Positions 25,617 through 38,335 of a DNA stretch of 64,000 nt are shown in pieces. The notes beneath the pieces were generated by a model that was given only the letters and a program-made list of their open reading frames with translations, was not told the DNA's origin and made no database searches. Each line of letters opens with the position of its first letter. Positions within the stretch are counted from its first letter, which is position 1. The translations under genes and the position numbers were made by a program. This stretch comes from Streptomyces sp. MH60 (GTDB lineage: Bacteria; Actinomycetota; Actinomycetes; Streptomycetales; Streptomycetaceae): contig NZ_MULI01000001.1 in NCBI RefSeq assembly GCF_002939385.1, positions 62,001 through 126,000 on the forward strand. Reading direction: 5' to 3'.

Positions 25617-28600
25617 ATGATGGAACCGACCGCTTCTCTCGTACGGCTTTCCCCCGCGCAGCTGACCGGCATGCGCCGGCGCACCGGCGACTTCCCCGAC
25701 CAGGTCATCGCCGAGGCGTGCGCCGTCGGACTGGCGTACTGGACCTCGGGCCGCGGCCCCGCCGGACTCGACCTCACTGCGGGCACCCTGTTCACCGATG
25801 TGCTCGGCTGGACCGACAACGGCGGCACGGCGCCCAACGGTTGGACCGTCGGCACCGACGGCCGGACCATCACCCTCCCGGACGGCGTCGTACCGGACGA
25901 CGCCCAGCTCGCGCTCGACGACCTCGCCGACTTCCCGGACCGCCCGCTCGGCACCATCGGCCCCTCCGGCCCGGCGGAGCGGCTCGCGGACCTCGCCCGG
26001 TGGAACGACACGGACGCCGACCGGGCCCGCCCCACCCTGGTGGAGATGTTCCGCGAACAGGCGCGCGCCAGGCCGGACGCCGTGGCCGTCGTCGACGAGC
26101 ACCGCACACTGACCTACCGTCAGACGGCGGAGCTGTCCGCCCAGTTGGCCCACCACCTCATCGCTCGCGGGCTCACCGGCGAAGACGTCGTCGGCATCTC
26201 CCTGGAACGCTCCGCCGAGATGGTGATCGGGCTGCTCGGAGTGCTCCAGGCGGGCGGTGCGTTCGTCCCGCTCGACCCGCACTGGCCCGCCGAACGCCGG
26301 GCCGTCGTCATCGAGGACGCGGGCGTCGTCGTACAGCTCAACTCCTCGGGCGAGCACGCCCGGACGGAACCGGAAGCCGTGGCCGTGGACCTCGGCGACT
26401 GGCGGTTCGGCGCCCGTCCCACCGAGGGGACCGGGATCACCGTCTCCGGCGACGCCCTGGCCTACGTGATCTTCACCTCGGGTTCGACCGGGCGGCCCAA
26501 GGGCGCCATGATCCGGCACGAGGCGATCAGCGAGCGCCTGCTGTGGCAGATCCACGAGATCCTGGGCTTCGGACCCGACGACGCGGCACTGTTCAAGGCG
26601 CCGCTGTCCTTCGACATCTCCATCAACGAGATCTTCCTGCCCCTCGTCGGCGGCGGCCGCCTCGTGGTCCTGCGCCCCGGCGGCGAACGCGACCCGCAGC
26701 ACCTGCTGAGCGTGATCGACGAACAGCGCGTCACCTTCACCTACCTGGTCTCGTCCATGCTGGACGTGCTCCTTGAGATGGTGGGCGACTCGGGGCGCCT
26801 CGACAGCCTCCGGCACGTCTGGTGCGGCGGCGAGGTGCTCACGCCCGAACTGTACGAGCGCTTCCGCACCCGGCTCGACATCCCCCTGTACCACGGCTAC
26901 GGCCCCGCCGAGACGACCATCGGCGTCTCGCACGTCGTCTACCGGGGAGCGGCCGAGCGCCTGTCGACGTCGATCGGCCGGGCCAACCCCAACACCCAGC
27001 TGTACGTCCTGGACGACGAACTGCGCCCGGTGCCGGTCGGCGTCGGCGGCGAACTGTACGCGGGAGGACTGCTGCTGGGGCGCGGCTATGTGAACGCGCC
27101 GGGCCTGACGGCCTCCCGGTTCGTGGCGAACCCCTTCGCGAACGACGGCTCCCGGCTGTACCGGACCGGCGACCTCGCGCGCTTCGCCCCCGACGGCTCG
27201 CTCGACTTCCTCGGCCGCGCGGACAACCAGATCAAGATCCGCGGCATGCGCCTGGAGATCGAGGACGTCGAGGTCGGCCTCGCCGAGCACCCCCACGTGC
27301 GCCACACCTGCGTCGTCGCGAAGAAGAACACCGCCGGCGGCACCTACCTGGTGGGATACGTCATCCCGGCCGCCGGCCACGAGGACCTGCGCGCGGACGA
27401 CGTCAAGGCGTGGGCCGGCGCGCACCTGGTGGAGTACATGGTGCCCACCCACGTCGTCGTGCTGACCGAGTTCCCGCTCACCGCCCACGGCAAGCTCGAC
27501 CGGCACGCGCTGCCCGACCCCGTGCTCGCCGCCGCCTCCGTCGTCCCGCCCGCCACCGACGAGGAACGGACGGTGTGTGCCGCGGTCGCGACCCTGCTCC
27601 GGCTGGACCGGGTGGGGACCGACCAGGACTTCTTCCAGCTGGGCGGGGACAGCATCCTGGCGATCTCCCTGCTGAGCGCGCTGCGCGACGCCGGACTCTA
27701 CGTCACGGCCGGGCAGATCTTCACCCACAGCACGGTGGGAGCGTTGGCGGCGGTGGCGAGCCGCGAGGACACCACAGCCGTGGACCACCGCGACGTGGCG
27801 ACCGGAACCGTCGTCGGACCACCGGTCGTGCAGTGGCTCGGCGAGACCACGGACGCGATCGACGGCTTCGTCCAGTCGGTCGTGCTCAACACCCCGGCGG
27901 ACCTCACCGCGGACGCCCTCGACACGCTCCTCACCGCCCTCGTCCGCCGCCACCCCATGCTGCGGGCCAGGCTGGTGCGCGGTGACCGCTGGAGCTTCGA
28001 CATCCCGGAGGCGGACGTCGTTCCTGCCGGGTCCCTCTGGCAGGAGAGCGACGAGTCACTGGACGCGTGCGTCGCCCTCGCCACCGGGGAACTCGACCCG
28101 ACGGGCGGCACGATGCTGCGCGCCGTCTGGCGCCGCGAGGCACGGCAACTGGCCGTCGTCGTCCACCACGTGGTGATCGACGGCGTGTCCTGGCGGGTGC
28201 TGACGGACGACCTGGCCACGGCCTGGCGGCAGCTCGCCTCGGGCACTCAGATCGCACTCCCACCGGTCGGGACGTCGTTCCGGCGCTGGACCCAACTCCT
28301 GGAGCGCGCGGCGTTCGACGCGGACAGCACCTACTTCCGGCGCCCCCTGCCGGGCCCCGACGAACCGCTGGGCAGACGCGCCCTCACCGAGGACGACGCC
28401 GTGGCACGCGAGCGGACCCGGACCGTCACGGTCGGCGCCCGGACCACGGCGGCGCTGCTCGGGGACACCCCCGCGAAGTTCCACGCGGGCGTCAACGACG
28501 TCCTGGTCACCGCGCTCGCCGTCGCCCTCGCCCGACGGCGCCGGGACCTCGGACAGAGCCAGACCTTCGCCCACCTCGAACTGGAGGGCCACGGCCGCGA

Positions 28601-31600
28601 GGCCGCGTTCGTCGCCCCGTCCGCCGGTTTCGAGCCGGAACTCTCCCGGACCGTGGGCTGGTTCACCACCCTCTTCCCGGTGACCGTCGACCCCGGCACG
28701 GCCACCGACCCCACCGCACCCGAGTACCTGGCCGCAGCCCTCAAGGCGGTCAAGGAGGACCTCGCGCGCGTACCGGACCACGGCGTCTCCTACGGCGCCC
28801 TGCGCCACCTGGCCCAGGCCGCCTTCGACGCGCCCGCACCCCAGGTGCTCTTCAACTACCTGGGCCGCTTCGACGCGGGCTCGTCCGGCGACTGGCAACT
28901 CGCCCGCACCACCGGACAGCTGGGCGAGAAGCGCGACCCGCGGATGCGGCTGCCCCGCGCCCTGGAGTTCAACGCGATCGCCGAACCCGGCCCCACCGGC
29001 GCGTACGAGCTGGTCACCGCCATCTCCTGGCCCGACGGCATGTTCACCGACACGGACATCAACACCCTCGGCGCCTACTACGAGCAGGCCCTCGCGGGTC
29101 TTGCCGCGCTGGAGAGCGGCGGCCACTCGCCCAGCGACTTCCGCCCGCTGCCGCTCACCCAGGCCGACGTCGACGCGCTGGACGGCCCGGCGCTGCGGGA
29201 CATCCTCCCGCTGACCCCGCTGCAGGAGGGCCTGTACTTCCACTCGGTCTACGACGACGACGCCACCGGCAGCTACGTCGAGCAGCAACTGCTGACCCTG
29301 GAGGGCGAGGTGGACCCCGGCCGGCTGGCGACGGCGGCCACCCGCCTGCTCACCCTCCACCCGAACCTCGCCGCGCGTTTCGTGGCCCTGGCCGACGGCC
29401 GTGTGGTGTCCGTGCTGGAGAACGGCGTCGAGGCACCCTTCACCACGCTGGACCGCCCGGGCATCACCGACGACGAGATCCGCGCCCTCGCCGAGCGGGA
29501 CCGCCGCGCCGGATTCGACCTGGCCACCGGTCCGCTGATGCGGTACACACTCGTCCGCGCGGGAGCCGGCCGGCACGTCCTGGTGCAGACGGTGCACCAC
29601 ATCGTCGCCGACGGCTGGTCGGTGCCGCCCATGCTGCGCACCCTGCTGGCCGAATACCACGCGCCCGGTTCCGGACACGCGCTCGGCGGCTTCCCCGGCC
29701 ACGTACGCCGCCTGGCCGCACGCGACGACGCGGCGAGCGACCGGGTGTGGGACGAGCAACTGGCCGGGCTCCCCGGCCCGTCGCTGATCGCCGAGGGACA
29801 CACACCCTCCGCGCACTTCGCCGACACCGCCGTGACGGCGGACACCGACGTCGACGCGGCCGCCCGGTCGGCCGGGGTGCCGCTGAGCGTCGCCGTGCAC
29901 AGCGCCTGGGCCCTCACCCTGGGCGGCCTCCTGCACAGCGACGACGTGGTGTTCGGCTCCACGGTCTCCGGGCGGGACGCGGACGTGCCCGGCATCGAGG
30001 ACATGGTGGGCCTGCTCATCAACACGGTTCCCCTGCGCGCCCGCTGGTCCGGCACCACCACCGCGCGCGAACTGCTCGCCTCCGTCCGGGCGCACCAGAG
30101 CGCGGTACTGCCGCACCAGCACGTCTCGCTGGCCCGCATCGCCCGCAGGGCGGGTACCGGAGCGCTCTTCGACACCCTGGTGGTGTTCGACGTGGCGACC
30201 GACGTGGCCGGACTGCGGCGCCCCGGCGACACCCTCGCCGTCACCGAAGTCGTCAACGAGGGCGCCCCGCACTACCCGCTGACGCTGGTGGTGGAACGCA
30301 CACCGGACGGCCGCCCGCGCTTCAACCTGATCCACGACGCCGAGCTGCTGGGACAGACCGGCGTCCGCGAGATCCTGCGCACCTTCACCCGGACCCTCAC
30401 CGCTCTGCTCACCCGGCCGGACGCCCCGGTCACCGACCTGGCGACCGAGCGCCCCGGGCACGCCGAGCCGATCACCCCGACCACCCTGGACGACCTGTTC
30501 GACGCCGCGGCCTGCCGCGACCCGGCCGCCACCGCCGTCACCCAGTGCGCCCTCGACGGCACCACCCGGAGCCTGACGTACGGCGAACTGGGCGTCGCCA
30601 AGGACGAGTTGGCCGCCGCCCTGCGCACGGCCGGGGTCGGCCCCGGCAAGCGGGTCGCCGTCGCCGTGCCGCGTTCCGTCGAGCAGGTCGTCGCCCTGAT
30701 CGCCGTCGTCGCCGCGGGCGGGGCCTATGTACCGCTGGACCTGGCGTACCCCGACGAGCGCCTGGAGTACGTCCTCGCCGACTCCGCCCCGCAGGTCGTC
30801 CTCGTGGACCCGGAGCAGCGCGACCGGTTCACGAGGCTGCTGGGCCGCGCGGGAGGGTCGGCCCGTGTCCTCGTGGTGGGGGAGGAGCACCCGCCCACCG
30901 CCGCGCAGTCCGGACCCGGGGCCGACTGGCACGACCCCGCGTACGTGATCTACACGTCCGGCTCGACCGGGCGGCCCAAGGGCGTCGTCGTCCCGCACTC
31001 CAGTGTCGTGACGCTGCTCGCCCACACCCGGCCCGCGATGGCCTTCGGCCCGGACGACGTGTGGGTCCAGTTCCACTCCTTCGCCTTCGACTTCGCCGTC
31101 TGGGAGCTGTGGGGAGCGCTCGCGCACGGCGGTGAGCTGCTGGTGCCGGAGTACGGGCTGACCCGCTCCCCGGTCGACTTCCACCGCCTGGTCCGCGAGC
31201 GCGGGGTGACCGTGCTCAACCAGACCCCGTCGGCGTTCCACCGGTTCGCCGAGGCCGACCGGCACGCGGGCGAGCCGCTGCCCGCGCTGCGCCGGATCGT
31301 CTTCGGGGGCGAGGCGCTGGACCTCGGGCGGCTGCGCGGCTGGGTCGAGCGGCACGGCACCGACTCGCCCGAGCTGGTCAACATGTACGGCATCACCGAG
31401 ACCACCGTCCACGTCACCCACCGGGTGCTGACCGCCGCCGACTTCGCTCCCGGCGCGGCCACCACCAGCCCGATCGGCGGTCCGGTCCCCGGCCTCGTCA
31501 CCCACCTCCTCGACGACCGGCTCCGCCCGGTGCCACCGGGCCGGGTGGGTGCCATCTACGTCGCCGGTGACCAGGTGTCGCTCGGCTACCTGGGCAGACC

Positions 31601-34600
31601 GGGGCTCACCGCCGCCCGTTTCGTGGCCGACCCGTTCAGGGCGGACGGCTCCCGCATGTACCACACGGGCGACCTCGCCCGCCGCACGCTCGACGGCGAG
31701 CTGGAGTTCGTGGGCCGCGCCGACGACCAGGTGCAGCTGAAAGGGTTCCGCATCGAGCCGGGCGAGGTGGAGTCCGCGATCCGGGGCATCGACGGCGTGG
31801 TCGACGCCGCCGTCACCGTCGCCGACAGCGCCGACCACCTGGTCGCGCACGTCGTGGGCCGGGTACCCGCGGACCTCACCGCGCTGCTGTCGGCGAAGCT
31901 GCCCGCGCACCTGGTGCCCGGCCGCGTGCTGCCCGTGGACGCCCTGCCGCTGACGGTCAACGGGAAGCTCGACCGCGGGGCGCTGAGCGAGCGCGCGGCA
32001 CTGACGCCACCCGGGAGCGGCGGTGTGCGGGACGGTGGCGCGTGGGGCGGCGACGCGTCCGAAGGCGGTGCGTGGGACGGGGGCGCGGCGGACGGCGGTG
32101 CGTGGGACGGGGGCGCGGCGGACGGCGGCGAGGACTCCGTGCTCGCGTCACTCGTCGGCGTCTTCGCGGCGACGCTGCCCGGCTCCGACCCGGACGCCGA
32201 CACCGACTTCTTCACCGCCGGAGGCGACAGCATCGTCGCCATCACGGTGATCAACCGGGCCAGGGCGCTCGGCCTGCCGATCGCGCCGCGCGACGTGTTC
32301 CTGCTCCGGACCCCCCGCGCGCTCGCCGAGCACCTGGGCACCCGCACCCCGCGGCCCGCGGCGTGCGCACCCGCCGGCCAGGAGGACGGCCCGCTGCCGC
32401 CCACACCGATCATCCTGCGCCAACGGGAACTGGGCGGCTCGCTCGCCCGGTTCGCTCAGGCCAGGACGCTGACCGCCCCCGAAGGCGCCGGGTTCGCCGA
32501 CGCGGAACGCGCCGCGCGTGCCGTCGTCGCCACGCACCCGGCGCTGCGGCTGCGGCTGCGCGTCGACCACGGGGCGTGGTCCCTGCGCACCGAACCCGTC
32601 CGCGAGGTCACCGTGGTCCGGGCCGCCGGGACCGACGCGGCGGGCGCGGCCGACCAGGCGGCCGGCCGCCTCGATCCCGAGAACGGCGACGTCATCGCGT
32701 TCACCTGGCTGGAGGCGACCCGGACGCTGGTGGTCGCCGTGCACCACCTCGCCGTCGACGCCGTGTCCTGGCTGATCCTGCTGGACGACCTGGCCGACGC
32801 GATGCGCGGCGCGGACCCGGCACCCCAGACCACGCCCTACGCCGAGTACGCCCGGGCACTGACGTACCGGTCCAGTGAGGGGACCGACGGCCTGGCCCAC
32901 TGGATCACCACGCTCCAGGCCCCCGCCCCGCTGCCCGCCGCCGTGAACCCGCGCGCGAGGACGGTCGTCCTCGCCCCCGACCTGAGCGACCGCGTCACCC
33001 GTACCGCGCCCACCGCGCTGGGCCTCGGCCTCACCGAGCTGCTGTGCGGGGCGCTGCGCACCGCGCTGACCCGCGTCCAGCCGACGCCCACCGACCTGGC
33101 GGTCGACCTGGAGCGGCACGGCAGGGTCCCGGCCCGCGACGACCACGACTACACCCGCACCGTCGGCTGGTTCACCGCCGTCGCACCCGTACGGCTCACC
33201 GCGCACACCGACCCCGTCGCCGCGGCGCGCGAGGTCGCCGAACGCCAGCCGGACGAGCGCGCACACGTCGCCTACGGCGCCCTCAGGTACCTCAACCCGC
33301 AGACCGCCCCGCTGCTCACCGCCCGGCCGCAGGTCCTCTTCAACTACCTGGGCCGGGGCGGCGAGTCCGAGGCACCGCGGCTCACGGACGACGGCCAGGG
33401 CACCCCGTACGCGGTCGAGGTGAACGCGTGGACCGACGCGGCCACCGGCAGCCTGCACGCGGCCTTCACCCTGGCCGAGGGCGTCCCCGACGAGATCACC
33501 CAGCACTGGCACCGCGCGCTGGAACGGATCGCGGAGGCCGCCGCGACGGCCGAGCGCACGGCACCGGTCGGCCCCCTCCAGCGGGGCCTGTACTTCCAGG
33601 CCCAGCTGACGGGCCCGGCCGGGCACTACGTCGCCCAGAGCTACTTCACCTTTGAACGACGCCTGGACACCGAGGCGTTGTCCCGGGCGATGGAGTACGT
33701 GCTCGCCCGGCACCCGGCCGTGGGCGCGGGCTTCACCACGGACGAGGACGGGAACCCGGTGCAGGTCCTCGCCGCGGGCCGCCGGGTCGACGTCCGCACC
33801 GTCGAGGCGGCCACGGACGCGGAGGCCGACGCCCTGCGGCTGGCGGACCGGGAGCGGGGATTCGACCCCGGCGAGCCGCCGCTGATCCGGCTGACCGTGG
33901 TGCGGCTGCCCGACGACCGCGACGGCCTGCTGCTCAGCTACCACCTGCTGCTGTGGGACGGCTGGTCACGGGAGATCGTCCTGCGCGACCTGTTCGACGC
34001 CTACGAGGCCACCGTCGAGGGCGCCCCCCTCGACGCCGTGCCCGCCACACCCGCCTTCGAGGACCACACCCGGGCCCTCGCCGCCAAGGACCCGGCCGCG
34101 TCGGAACGCTTCTGGGCGCGGCACCTGGCCGGACTGACCGGCCCGACCCTGCTCGCCGGACCGGCTCCCGCCCTCCCCGACGACCTGCCGCACGCACTCG
34201 CGCACACCCTGACCGCCGAACGGTCGGACGCGCTGAGGGCGGCGGCCAGGACGTGCGGCGTCACGCTGAACTCGGTGCTGACCGGCGCCTTCGGCCTCCT
34301 CCTCGGCGCCCGCACCGGCCGCGCCGACGCCGTCTTCGGCGTGACCGTCTCCGGCCGGGAGGGCGAAGGGCTGGCCGACGTCGTCGGCGTGCTGCTCAAC
34401 ACCGTGCCCCAATGGACGCGGGCCCGGCCGCACGACACGGTCCGCGCCTATCTGGCGGCGGTGCAGGCGGCCCGGGTCGACGCCATGGAGCACGAGCACC
34501 TCGGGCTCGGCGAGATCCAGCGGGCCGGCGGCCACGACACGCTGTTCGACAACCTGTTCGTCCTCCAGAACTTCCTGGACCTGGACGCCTTCGCCGAGAT

Positions 34601-36632
34601 GAACGCCCGGCACGGCATCACCTCGGTGCGGGCCGACGACTCCACCCACTATCCGTTCACGTGGGTGGTCACCCCGGGCGACCGGCTCACCGTCAAACTG
34701 GAGTACCGCGACCACGACACCGAGGGCGCCCGGCGCCTCCTCGACGACTACCTGCGCGTGCTCGACGACCTCGCCGCGCGCGCCGGCTCCGACGGTCCGA
34801 TCGGGTCCCTCCCCGGACCGGCCCCCGCACCCGAGCCCGCCGCACGCACCGACATCGGCACGGACACCGTCGTGGACCGCTTCGACCGGGCGGCCGGCCG
34901 CGACCCGCGACGGACGGCACTCGTCGCCCACGGCTCCAGCATGACCTTCGCGCAACTGCGCGACCGCAGCCGGGCGGTGGCCGGTGTGCTGGCCCGGCGC
35001 GGCGTCGGACCCGAGGCGACCGTGGGCCTCGCCCTCCCGCGCTCCCTCGACTCGATCGTGGCCCTCTTCGCCGTACTGCGCACCGGCGCCGCCTACGTAC
35101 CGCTGGAGCTGGACCACCCGGACGAGCGGATCGCCGCGATCGTCGCGGACGCCCGCCCGGACGCCGTCCTCACCACCAGCGCGGTCTCGCACCGGCTCAC
35201 CGGCGGCCTCGACCTGATCGAGCTGGACCGGCCGCTGCCCGAGGCCGAGCCGTTCGTGACCTTCGCGCCGGACGACCCGGACCGGCTGCGGCACCCCGCG
35301 TACACCATCTACACCTCCGGCTCGACCGGCCGGCCCAAGGGGGTGGTGACCGAGTACGCCGGACTCACCAACATGCTGGTCAACCACCAGCGCCGGATCT
35401 TCGAACCGGTCCTGGCCCGGCACGGCCACCGGACCTTCCGCGTCGCCCACACCGTGTCGTTCGCGTTCGACATGTCGTGGGAGGAGCTGCTGTGGCTCGC
35501 CGACGGCCACGAGGTCCACATCTGCGACGAGGAGTTGCGCCGCGACGCGCCCCGGCTGGTGGCGTACTGCCTGGAGCACGGGATCGACGTCGTCAACGTC
35601 ACCCCGACCTACGCCCAGCAACTGGTCGCCGAGGGCCTGCTCGACGACCCGGGCCGCCGGCCCGCGCTGGTGCTGCTCGGCGGGGAGGCCGTCACCCCGG
35701 CGCTGTGGCGGCGGCTGGCCGAGACCGAGGGCACCGTCGGCTACAACCTGTACGGGCCCACCGAGTACACGATCAACACCCTCGGCGTCGGCACCTTCGA
35801 GTGCCCGGACCCGGTGGTGGGCGTCGCGATCGACAACACGGACGTGTACGTGCTCGACCCCTGGCTGCGGCCGCTGCCCGACGGCGTCCCCGGAGAGCTG
35901 TACGTCGCGGGCACCGGCATCGCGCGCGGCTACCTCGGACAGCCCGCCCAGACCGCGCACCGCTTCGTCGCCTGCCCGTTCGGCGTCCCCGGCGAGCGCA
36001 TGTACCGCACCGGCGACCTGGTGGTGCGGCGGCCCGACGGGAACCTGACGTACCTCGGCCGCACCGACCAGCAGGTCAAGATCCGCGGCCACCGGGTCGA
36101 ACTCGGCGAGGTCGAGGCCGGGTTCGCCGCCCACCCGGCGGTGCGGTTCGTCGCCGCCGTCGCCCAGCCCGACCCCCAGGTCGACGGCGCCCACCGGCTG
36201 GCCGCCTACCTCGTGCTGGACGGCGCCGGACTGGCCGAGGTCGCCGCCGAAGTGGGCGCCGGACTGCCGGACTTCCTGCGCCCCACGCACTACGCCCAGG
36301 TCGACGCCATCCCGCTGACCGTGAACGGCAAGGCCGACACCAGGGCCCTCCCGGAGGCCAAGCCGCTGGGCGCACTGACCACGGCGGGGGAGCGCGCACC
36401 GGAGACGGAGACCGAGACGACGGTGTGCGAACTCTTCGCCGAGGCCCTGGACCTGGACGACGACGAGGTGAGCGCCGTGAGCGACTTCGTGGCCCTCGGC
36501 GGCCACTCCATGCTGGCGGTGCGCCTGACCGGGCTGCTCCGCCGGGAGTACGGTCCAGTGATCACGATCCGCGATCTGTTCAGCCTGCGCACCCCGGAAG
36601 CGATTGCCCGCCACCTCGATGACCACTCCTGA
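25617..36632 (+). CDS. cchH: Coelichelin non-ribosomal peptide synthetase (CchH)
   Basis: A 3671-aa NRPS. Domains read by motif: short N-terminal segment (1-135); A1 (about 140-632); PCP1 (Ser679); E1 (HHVVIDG from His850); C2 (HHIVADG from His1327); A2 (about 1623-2124); linker repeat (about 2142-2171); PCP2 (Ser2205); E2 (HHLAVDA from His2376); C3 (HLLLWDG from His2776); A3 (about 3084-3580); PCP3 (Ser3631). No thioesterase. By-eye specificity codes are DINYWGGIGK, DFWNVGMVHK and DMENLGLINK, the set known for hfOrn, Thr and hOrn in coelichelin. Two E domains fit D-residues. Three modules make a tetrapeptide in the known system, by reuse of module 1. C3 lacks the catalytic second His (Leu2777). 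Confidence 0.95.
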   Translation: MMEPTASLVRLSPAQLTGMRRRTGDFPDQVIAEACAVGLAYWTSGRGPAGLDLTAGTLFTDVLGWTDNGGTAPNGWTVGTDGRTITLPDGVVPDDAQLALDDLADFPDRPLGTIGPSGPAERLADLARWNDTDADRARPTLVEMFREQARARPDAVAVVDEHRTLTYRQTAELSAQLAHHLIARGLTGEDVVGISLERSAEMVIGLLGVLQAGGAFVPLDPHWPAERRAVVIEDAGVVVQLNSSGEHARTEPEAVAVDLGDWRFGARPTEGTGITVSGDALAYVIFTSGSTGRPKGAMIRHEAISERLLWQIHEILGFGPDDAALFKAPLSFDISINEIFLPLVGGGRLVVLRPGGERDPQHLLSVIDEQRVTFTYLVSSMLDVLLEMVGDSGRLDSLRHVWCGGEVLTPELYERFRTRLDIPLYHGYGPAETTIGVSHVVYRGAAERLSTSIGRANPNTQLYVLDDELRPVPVGVGGELYAGGLLLGRGYVNAPGLTASRFVANPFANDGSRLYRTGDLARFAPDGSLDFLGRADNQIKIRGMRLEIEDVEVGLAEHPHVRHTCVVAKKNTAGGTYLVGYVIPAAGHEDLRADDVKAWAGAHLVEYMVPTHVVVLTEFPLTAHGKLDRHALPDPVLAAASVVPPATDEERTVCAAVATLLRLDRVGTDQDFFQLGGDSILAISLLSALRDAGLYVTAGQIFTHSTVGALAAVASREDTTAVDHRDVATGTVVGPPVVQWLGETTDAIDGFVQSVVLNTPADLTADALDTLLTALVRRHPMLRARLVRGDRWSFDIPEADVVPAGSLWQESDESLDACVALATGELDPTGGTMLRAVWRREARQLAVVVHHVVIDGVSWRVLTDDLATAWRQLASGTQIALPPVGTSFRRWTQLLERAAFDADSTYFRRPLPGPDEPLGRRALTEDDAVARERTRTVTVGARTTAALLGDTPAKFHAGVNDVLVTALAVALARRRRDLGQSQTFAHLELEGHGREAAFVAPSAGFEPELSRTVGWFTTLFPVTVDPGTATDPTAPEYLAAALKAVKEDLARVPDHGVSYGALRHLAQAAFDAPAPQVLFNYLGRFDAGSSGDWQLARTTGQLGEKRDPRMRLPRALEFNAIAEPGPTGAYELVTAISWPDGMFTDTDINTLGAYYEQALAGLAALESGGHSPSDFRPLPLTQADVDALDGPALRDILPLTPLQEGLYFHSVYDDDATGSYVEQQLLTLEGEVDPGRLATAATRLLTLHPNLAARFVALADGRVVSVLENGVEAPFTTLDRPGITDDEIRALAERDRRAGFDLATGPLMRYTLVRAGAGRHVLVQTVHHIVADGWSVPPMLRTLLAEYHAPGSGHALGGFPGHVRRLAARDDAASDRVWDEQLAGLPGPSLIAEGHTPSAHFADTAVTADTDVDAAARSAGVPLSVAVHSAWALTLGGLLHSDDVVFGSTVSGRDADVPGIEDMVGLLINTVPLRARWSGTTTARELLASVRAHQSAVLPHQHVSLARIARRAGTGALFDTLVVFDVATDVAGLRRPGDTLAVTEVVNEGAPHYPLTLVVERTPDGRPRFNLIHDAELLGQTGVREILRTFTRTLTALLTRPDAPVTDLATERPGHAEPITPTTLDDLFDAAACRDPAATAVTQCALDGTTRSLTYGELGVAKDELAAALRTAGVGPGKRVAVAVPRSVEQVVALIAVVAAGGAYVPLDLAYPDERLEYVLADSAPQVVLVDPEQRDRFTRLLGRAGGSARVLVVGEEHPPTAAQSGPGADWHDPAYVIYTSGSTGRPKGVVVPHSSVVTLLAHTRPAMAFGPDDVWVQFHSFAFDFAVWELWGALAHGGELLVPEYGLTRSPVDFHRLVRERGVTVLNQTPSAFHRFAEADRHAGEPLPALRRIVFGGEALDLGRLRGWVERHGTDSPELVNMYGITETTVHVTHRVLTAADFAPGAATTSPIGGPVPGLVTHLLDDRLRPVPPGRVGAIYVAGDQVSLGYLGRPGLTAARFVADPFRADGSRMYHTGDLARRTLDGELEFVGRADDQVQLKGFRIEPGEVESAIRGIDGVVDAAVTVADSADHLVAHVVGRVPADLTALLSAKLPAHLVPGRVLPVDALPLTVNGKLDRGALSERAALTPPGSGGVRDGGAWGGDASEGGAWDGGAADGGAWDGGAADGGEDSVLASLVGVFAATLPGSDPDADTDFFTAGGDSIVAITVINRARALGLPIAPRDVFLLRTPRALAEHLGTRTPRPAACAPAGQEDGPLPPTPIILRQRELGGSLARFAQARTLTAPEGAGFADAERAARAVVATHPALRLRLRVDHGAWSLRTEPVREVTVVRAAGTDAAGAADQAAGRLDPENGDVIAFTWLEATRTLVVAVHHLAVDAVSWLILLDDLADAMRGADPAPQTTPYAEYARALTYRSSEGTDGLAHWITTLQAPAPLPAAVNPRARTVVLAPDLSDRVTRTAPTALGLGLTELLCGALRTALTRVQPTPTDLAVDLERHGRVPARDDHDYTRTVGWFTAVAPVRLTAHTDPVAAAREVAERQPDERAHVAYGALRYLNPQTAPLLTARPQVLFNYLGRGGESEAPRLTDDGQGTPYAVEVNAWTDAATGSLHAAFTLAEGVPDEITQHWHRALERIAEAAATAERTAPVGPLQRGLYFQAQLTGPAGHYVAQSYFTFERRLDTEALSRAMEYVLARHPAVGAGFTTDEDGNPVQVLAAGRRVDVRTVEAATDAEADALRLADRERGFDPGEPPLIRLTVVRLPDDRDGLLLSYHLLLWDGWSREIVLRDLFDAYEATVEGAPLDAVPATPAFEDHTRALAAKDPAASERFWARHLAGLTGPTLLAGPAPALPDDLPHALAHTLTAERSDALRAAARTCGVTLNSVLTGAFGLLLGARTGRADAVFGVTVSGREGEGLADVVGVLLNTVPQWTRARPHDTVRAYLAAVQAARVDAMEHEHLGLGEIQRAGGHDTLFDNLFVLQNFLDLDAFAEMNARHGITSVRADDSTHYPFTWVVTPGDRLTVKLEYRDHDTEGARRLLDDYLRVLDDLAARAGSDGPIGSLPGPAPAPEPAARTDIGTDTVVDRFDRAAGRDPRRTALVAHGSSMTFAQLRDRSRAVAGVLARRGVGPEATVGLALPRSLDSIVALFAVLRTGAAYVPLELDHPDERIAAIVADARPDAVLTTSAVSHRLTGGLDLIELDRPLPEAEPFVTFAPDDPDRLRHPAYTIYTSGSTGRPKGVVTEYAGLTNMLVNHQRRIFEPVLARHGHRTFRVAHTVSFAFDMSWEELLWLADGHEVHICDEELRRDAPRLVAYCLEHGIDVVNVTPTYAQQLVAEGLLDDPGRRPALVLLGGEAVTPALWRRLAETEGTVGYNLYGPTEYTINTLGVGTFECPDPVVGVAIDNTDVYVLDPWLRPLPDGVPGELYVAGTGIARGYLGQPAQTAHRFVACPFGVPGERMYRTGDLVVRRPDGNLTYLGRTDQQVKIRGHRVELGEVEAGFAAHPAVRFVAAVAQPDPQVDGAHRLAAYLVLDGAGLAEVAAEVGAGLPDFLRPTHYAQVDAIPLTVNGKADTRALPEAKPLGALTTAGERAPETETETTVCELFAEALDLDDDEVSAVSDFVALGGHSMLAVRLTGLLRREYGPVITIRDLFSLRTPEAIARHLDDHS
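32041..32130 (+). repeat. 30-bp coding minisatellite in cchH (A2-PCP2 linker)
   Basis: Three head-to-tail 30-bp units. The second (32071-32100) and third (32101-32130) differ at one base; the first (32041-32070) is diverged. They encode [20 protein letters not shown] and [10 protein letters not shown] between the A2 and PCP2 domains. Confidence 0.85.
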
Positions 36633-38319
36633 CGCACAGCGGCCCCGCGCGGGGTCCGACATCCTCCGTACCGCCCTGCGGCGCAACATCGGCGCGATGG
36701 CCTGGGGCACCGTCCTCATGGGCCTCTACCAGGCCGGTGAGACGGCCTTCCCCATCGCCCTGGGCCTGATCGTCGAACACACCATGCGGGACCGGAGCCT
36801 CGACGCGCTCGGCGTCTCCGTCGGCGCGCTGGCCGTCATCATCACGACCGTGTCCCTGTCCTGGCGGTTCGGGATGCGGATCCTCCAGAAGGCCAACACG
36901 ACCGAGGCGCACCGCTGGCGGGTCCGCGTCGCGGGCTGCGGACTCCAGCCGGTGGCCGGGGACGTCGACCTCAAGTCCGGCGAGGTGCTCACCATCGCCA
37001 CCGAGGACGCCGACCAGACCGCCGACATCATCGAGGTGGTGCCGCTGCTGATCAGCTCGCTGGTGGCGGTGCTGATCGCGGCGGTCGCGCTGGGCCTGGC
37101 CGACATCCGGCTCGGGCTGCTGGTCATCGTGGGGACCGTCGCGATCCTGTCCGTCCTGAGCGTGATGTCCAGGCGCATCGGCTCCAGTACCCGCGAGCAG
37201 CAGGCCCGGGTGGCACGGGCGGGCGCCAAGGTCGCCGACCTGATCACCGGACTGCGCCCGCTGCACGGCTTCGGCGGCAACCACGCGGCGTTCCGCTCCT
37301 ACCGCGAGGTCAGCACGGAGGCGAAGCGCCAGTCCGTCACCGTCGCCCGGGTGAGCGGCGTCTACGCGGGCACCGCACTGGCCCTCAACGCGGTGCTCGC
37401 CGCCGCCGTGACCCTCACGGCGGGCTGGCTGGCCTTCCGGGGCCGGATCAGCATCGGCGAACTGGTCATGGCCGTGGGCCTCGCGCAGTTCATCATGGAA
37501 CCGCTGAAGCTGTTCTCGGAGATGCCGAAATACGTGATGATCGCGCGGGCCTCGGCCGAGCGGATGGCCCTCGTCCTCACCGCACCCCCGGGGACGGCAC
37601 CGGGGACGGAGCGACCGGCCCCGGGCGGGGACCTGGAGGTCGAGGACGTGCGGCACGGGGCGCTGCGCAAGGTGCGGTTCCGGGTGCGGGCCGGCGAGTT
37701 CGTGGCCGTCGCGGCGTACCAGCCCCGGGCGGCGGCCGACCTCGCGGCGGTCCTCGCGCTGCACGTGGCGCCCGACGCGTACGAGGGGACGGTGCGGATC
37801 GGCGGACGGGACCTCGCGGACCTGGCGGTCGAAGGCGTCCGCGAGCATCTGCTGGTCAACCCGTACGACGGCGAGATCTTCGCGGGCACCCTGCGGTCCA
37901 ACATCGACCCCTCGGGCACCAGCCGTTCGGTCCCCGAAGCCGTCGAGGCGTCGATGCTGACCGACGTCGTCGCGCTGCACCGGGAAGGGCTCGACCACCC
38001 CGTCCGCGACCGGGGCGCCAACCTCTCCGGCGGGCAGCGCCAACGGCTGTCCCTGGCCCGCGCGCTGGCCGCCGACACCGACGTCCTGGTGCTGCGCGAC
38101 CCGACGACGGCCGTGGACGCGGTGACCGAACAGCTCATCGCGCGGGGCGTGGCCAAGCTGCGCCGGGACCGCACCACCCTGGTGATCACCAGCAGCCCCG
38201 CCCTCCTGGACGCCGCCGACCGCGTCCTCGTCCTGGACGAAGGGGTCATCACCGCCGAGGACACACACCGCAACCTCCTCGCCACCGACGAGGCGTACTG
38301 CCTGGCCGTGACCCGCTGA
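36619..38319 (+). CDS. cchI: ABC half-transporter with intact signature but ruined Walker motifs (CchI)
   Basis: A 566-aa exporter-type half-transporter. The TMD covers about residues 25-310, the NBD about 345-560. The signature is canonical (LSGGQRQR, 469-476) and the D-loop TAVD is intact. Walker A is destroyed (AAYQPRAAA at 365-373, Lys to Ala371), Walker B reads LVLRDP (Asp to Arg493, Glu to Asp494), the Q-loop Gln is Asn (LLVNPYDGE), and the H-loop His is Ser525 (VITSSP). It cannot hydrolyse ATP on its own but complements CchG exactly. ATG at 36619 overlaps the end of cchH by 14 nt. Confidence 0.9.
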   Translation: MTTPDAQRPRAGSDILRTALRRNIGAMAWGTVLMGLYQAGETAFPIALGLIVEHTMRDRSLDALGVSVGALAVIITTVSLSWRFGMRILQKANTTEAHRWRVRVAGCGLQPVAGDVDLKSGEVLTIATEDADQTADIIEVVPLLISSLVAVLIAAVALGLADIRLGLLVIVGTVAILSVLSVMSRRIGSSTREQQARVARAGAKVADLITGLRPLHGFGGNHAAFRSYREVSTEAKRQSVTVARVSGVYAGTALALNAVLAAAVTLTAGWLAFRGRISIGELVMAVGLAQFIMEPLKLFSEMPKYVMIARASAERMALVLTAPPGTAPGTERPAPGGDLEVEDVRHGALRKVRFRVRAGEFVAVAAYQPRAAADLAAVLALHVAPDAYEGTVRIGGRDLADLAVEGVREHLLVNPYDGEIFAGTLRSNIDPSGTSRSVPEAVEASMLTDVVALHREGLDHPVRDRGANLSGGQRQRLSLARALAADTDVLVLRDPTTAVDAVTEQLIARGVAKLRRDRTTLVITSSPALLDAADRVLVLDEGVITAEDTHRNLLATDEAYCLAVTR

Positions 38320-38335
38320 TCCGGCCGCGGCGCCC

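Noticed and set aside
28056..31910. Long open frame antisense to cchH (over 1200 codons)
   Set aside because: High GC content keeps antisense frames open; composition is Gly/Arg/Val repeats without domains, and the sense strand is clearly the NRPS.
32041..32130. CRISPR-like repeat array
   Set aside because: The repeats are adjacent without spacers, in frame, and inside cchH.
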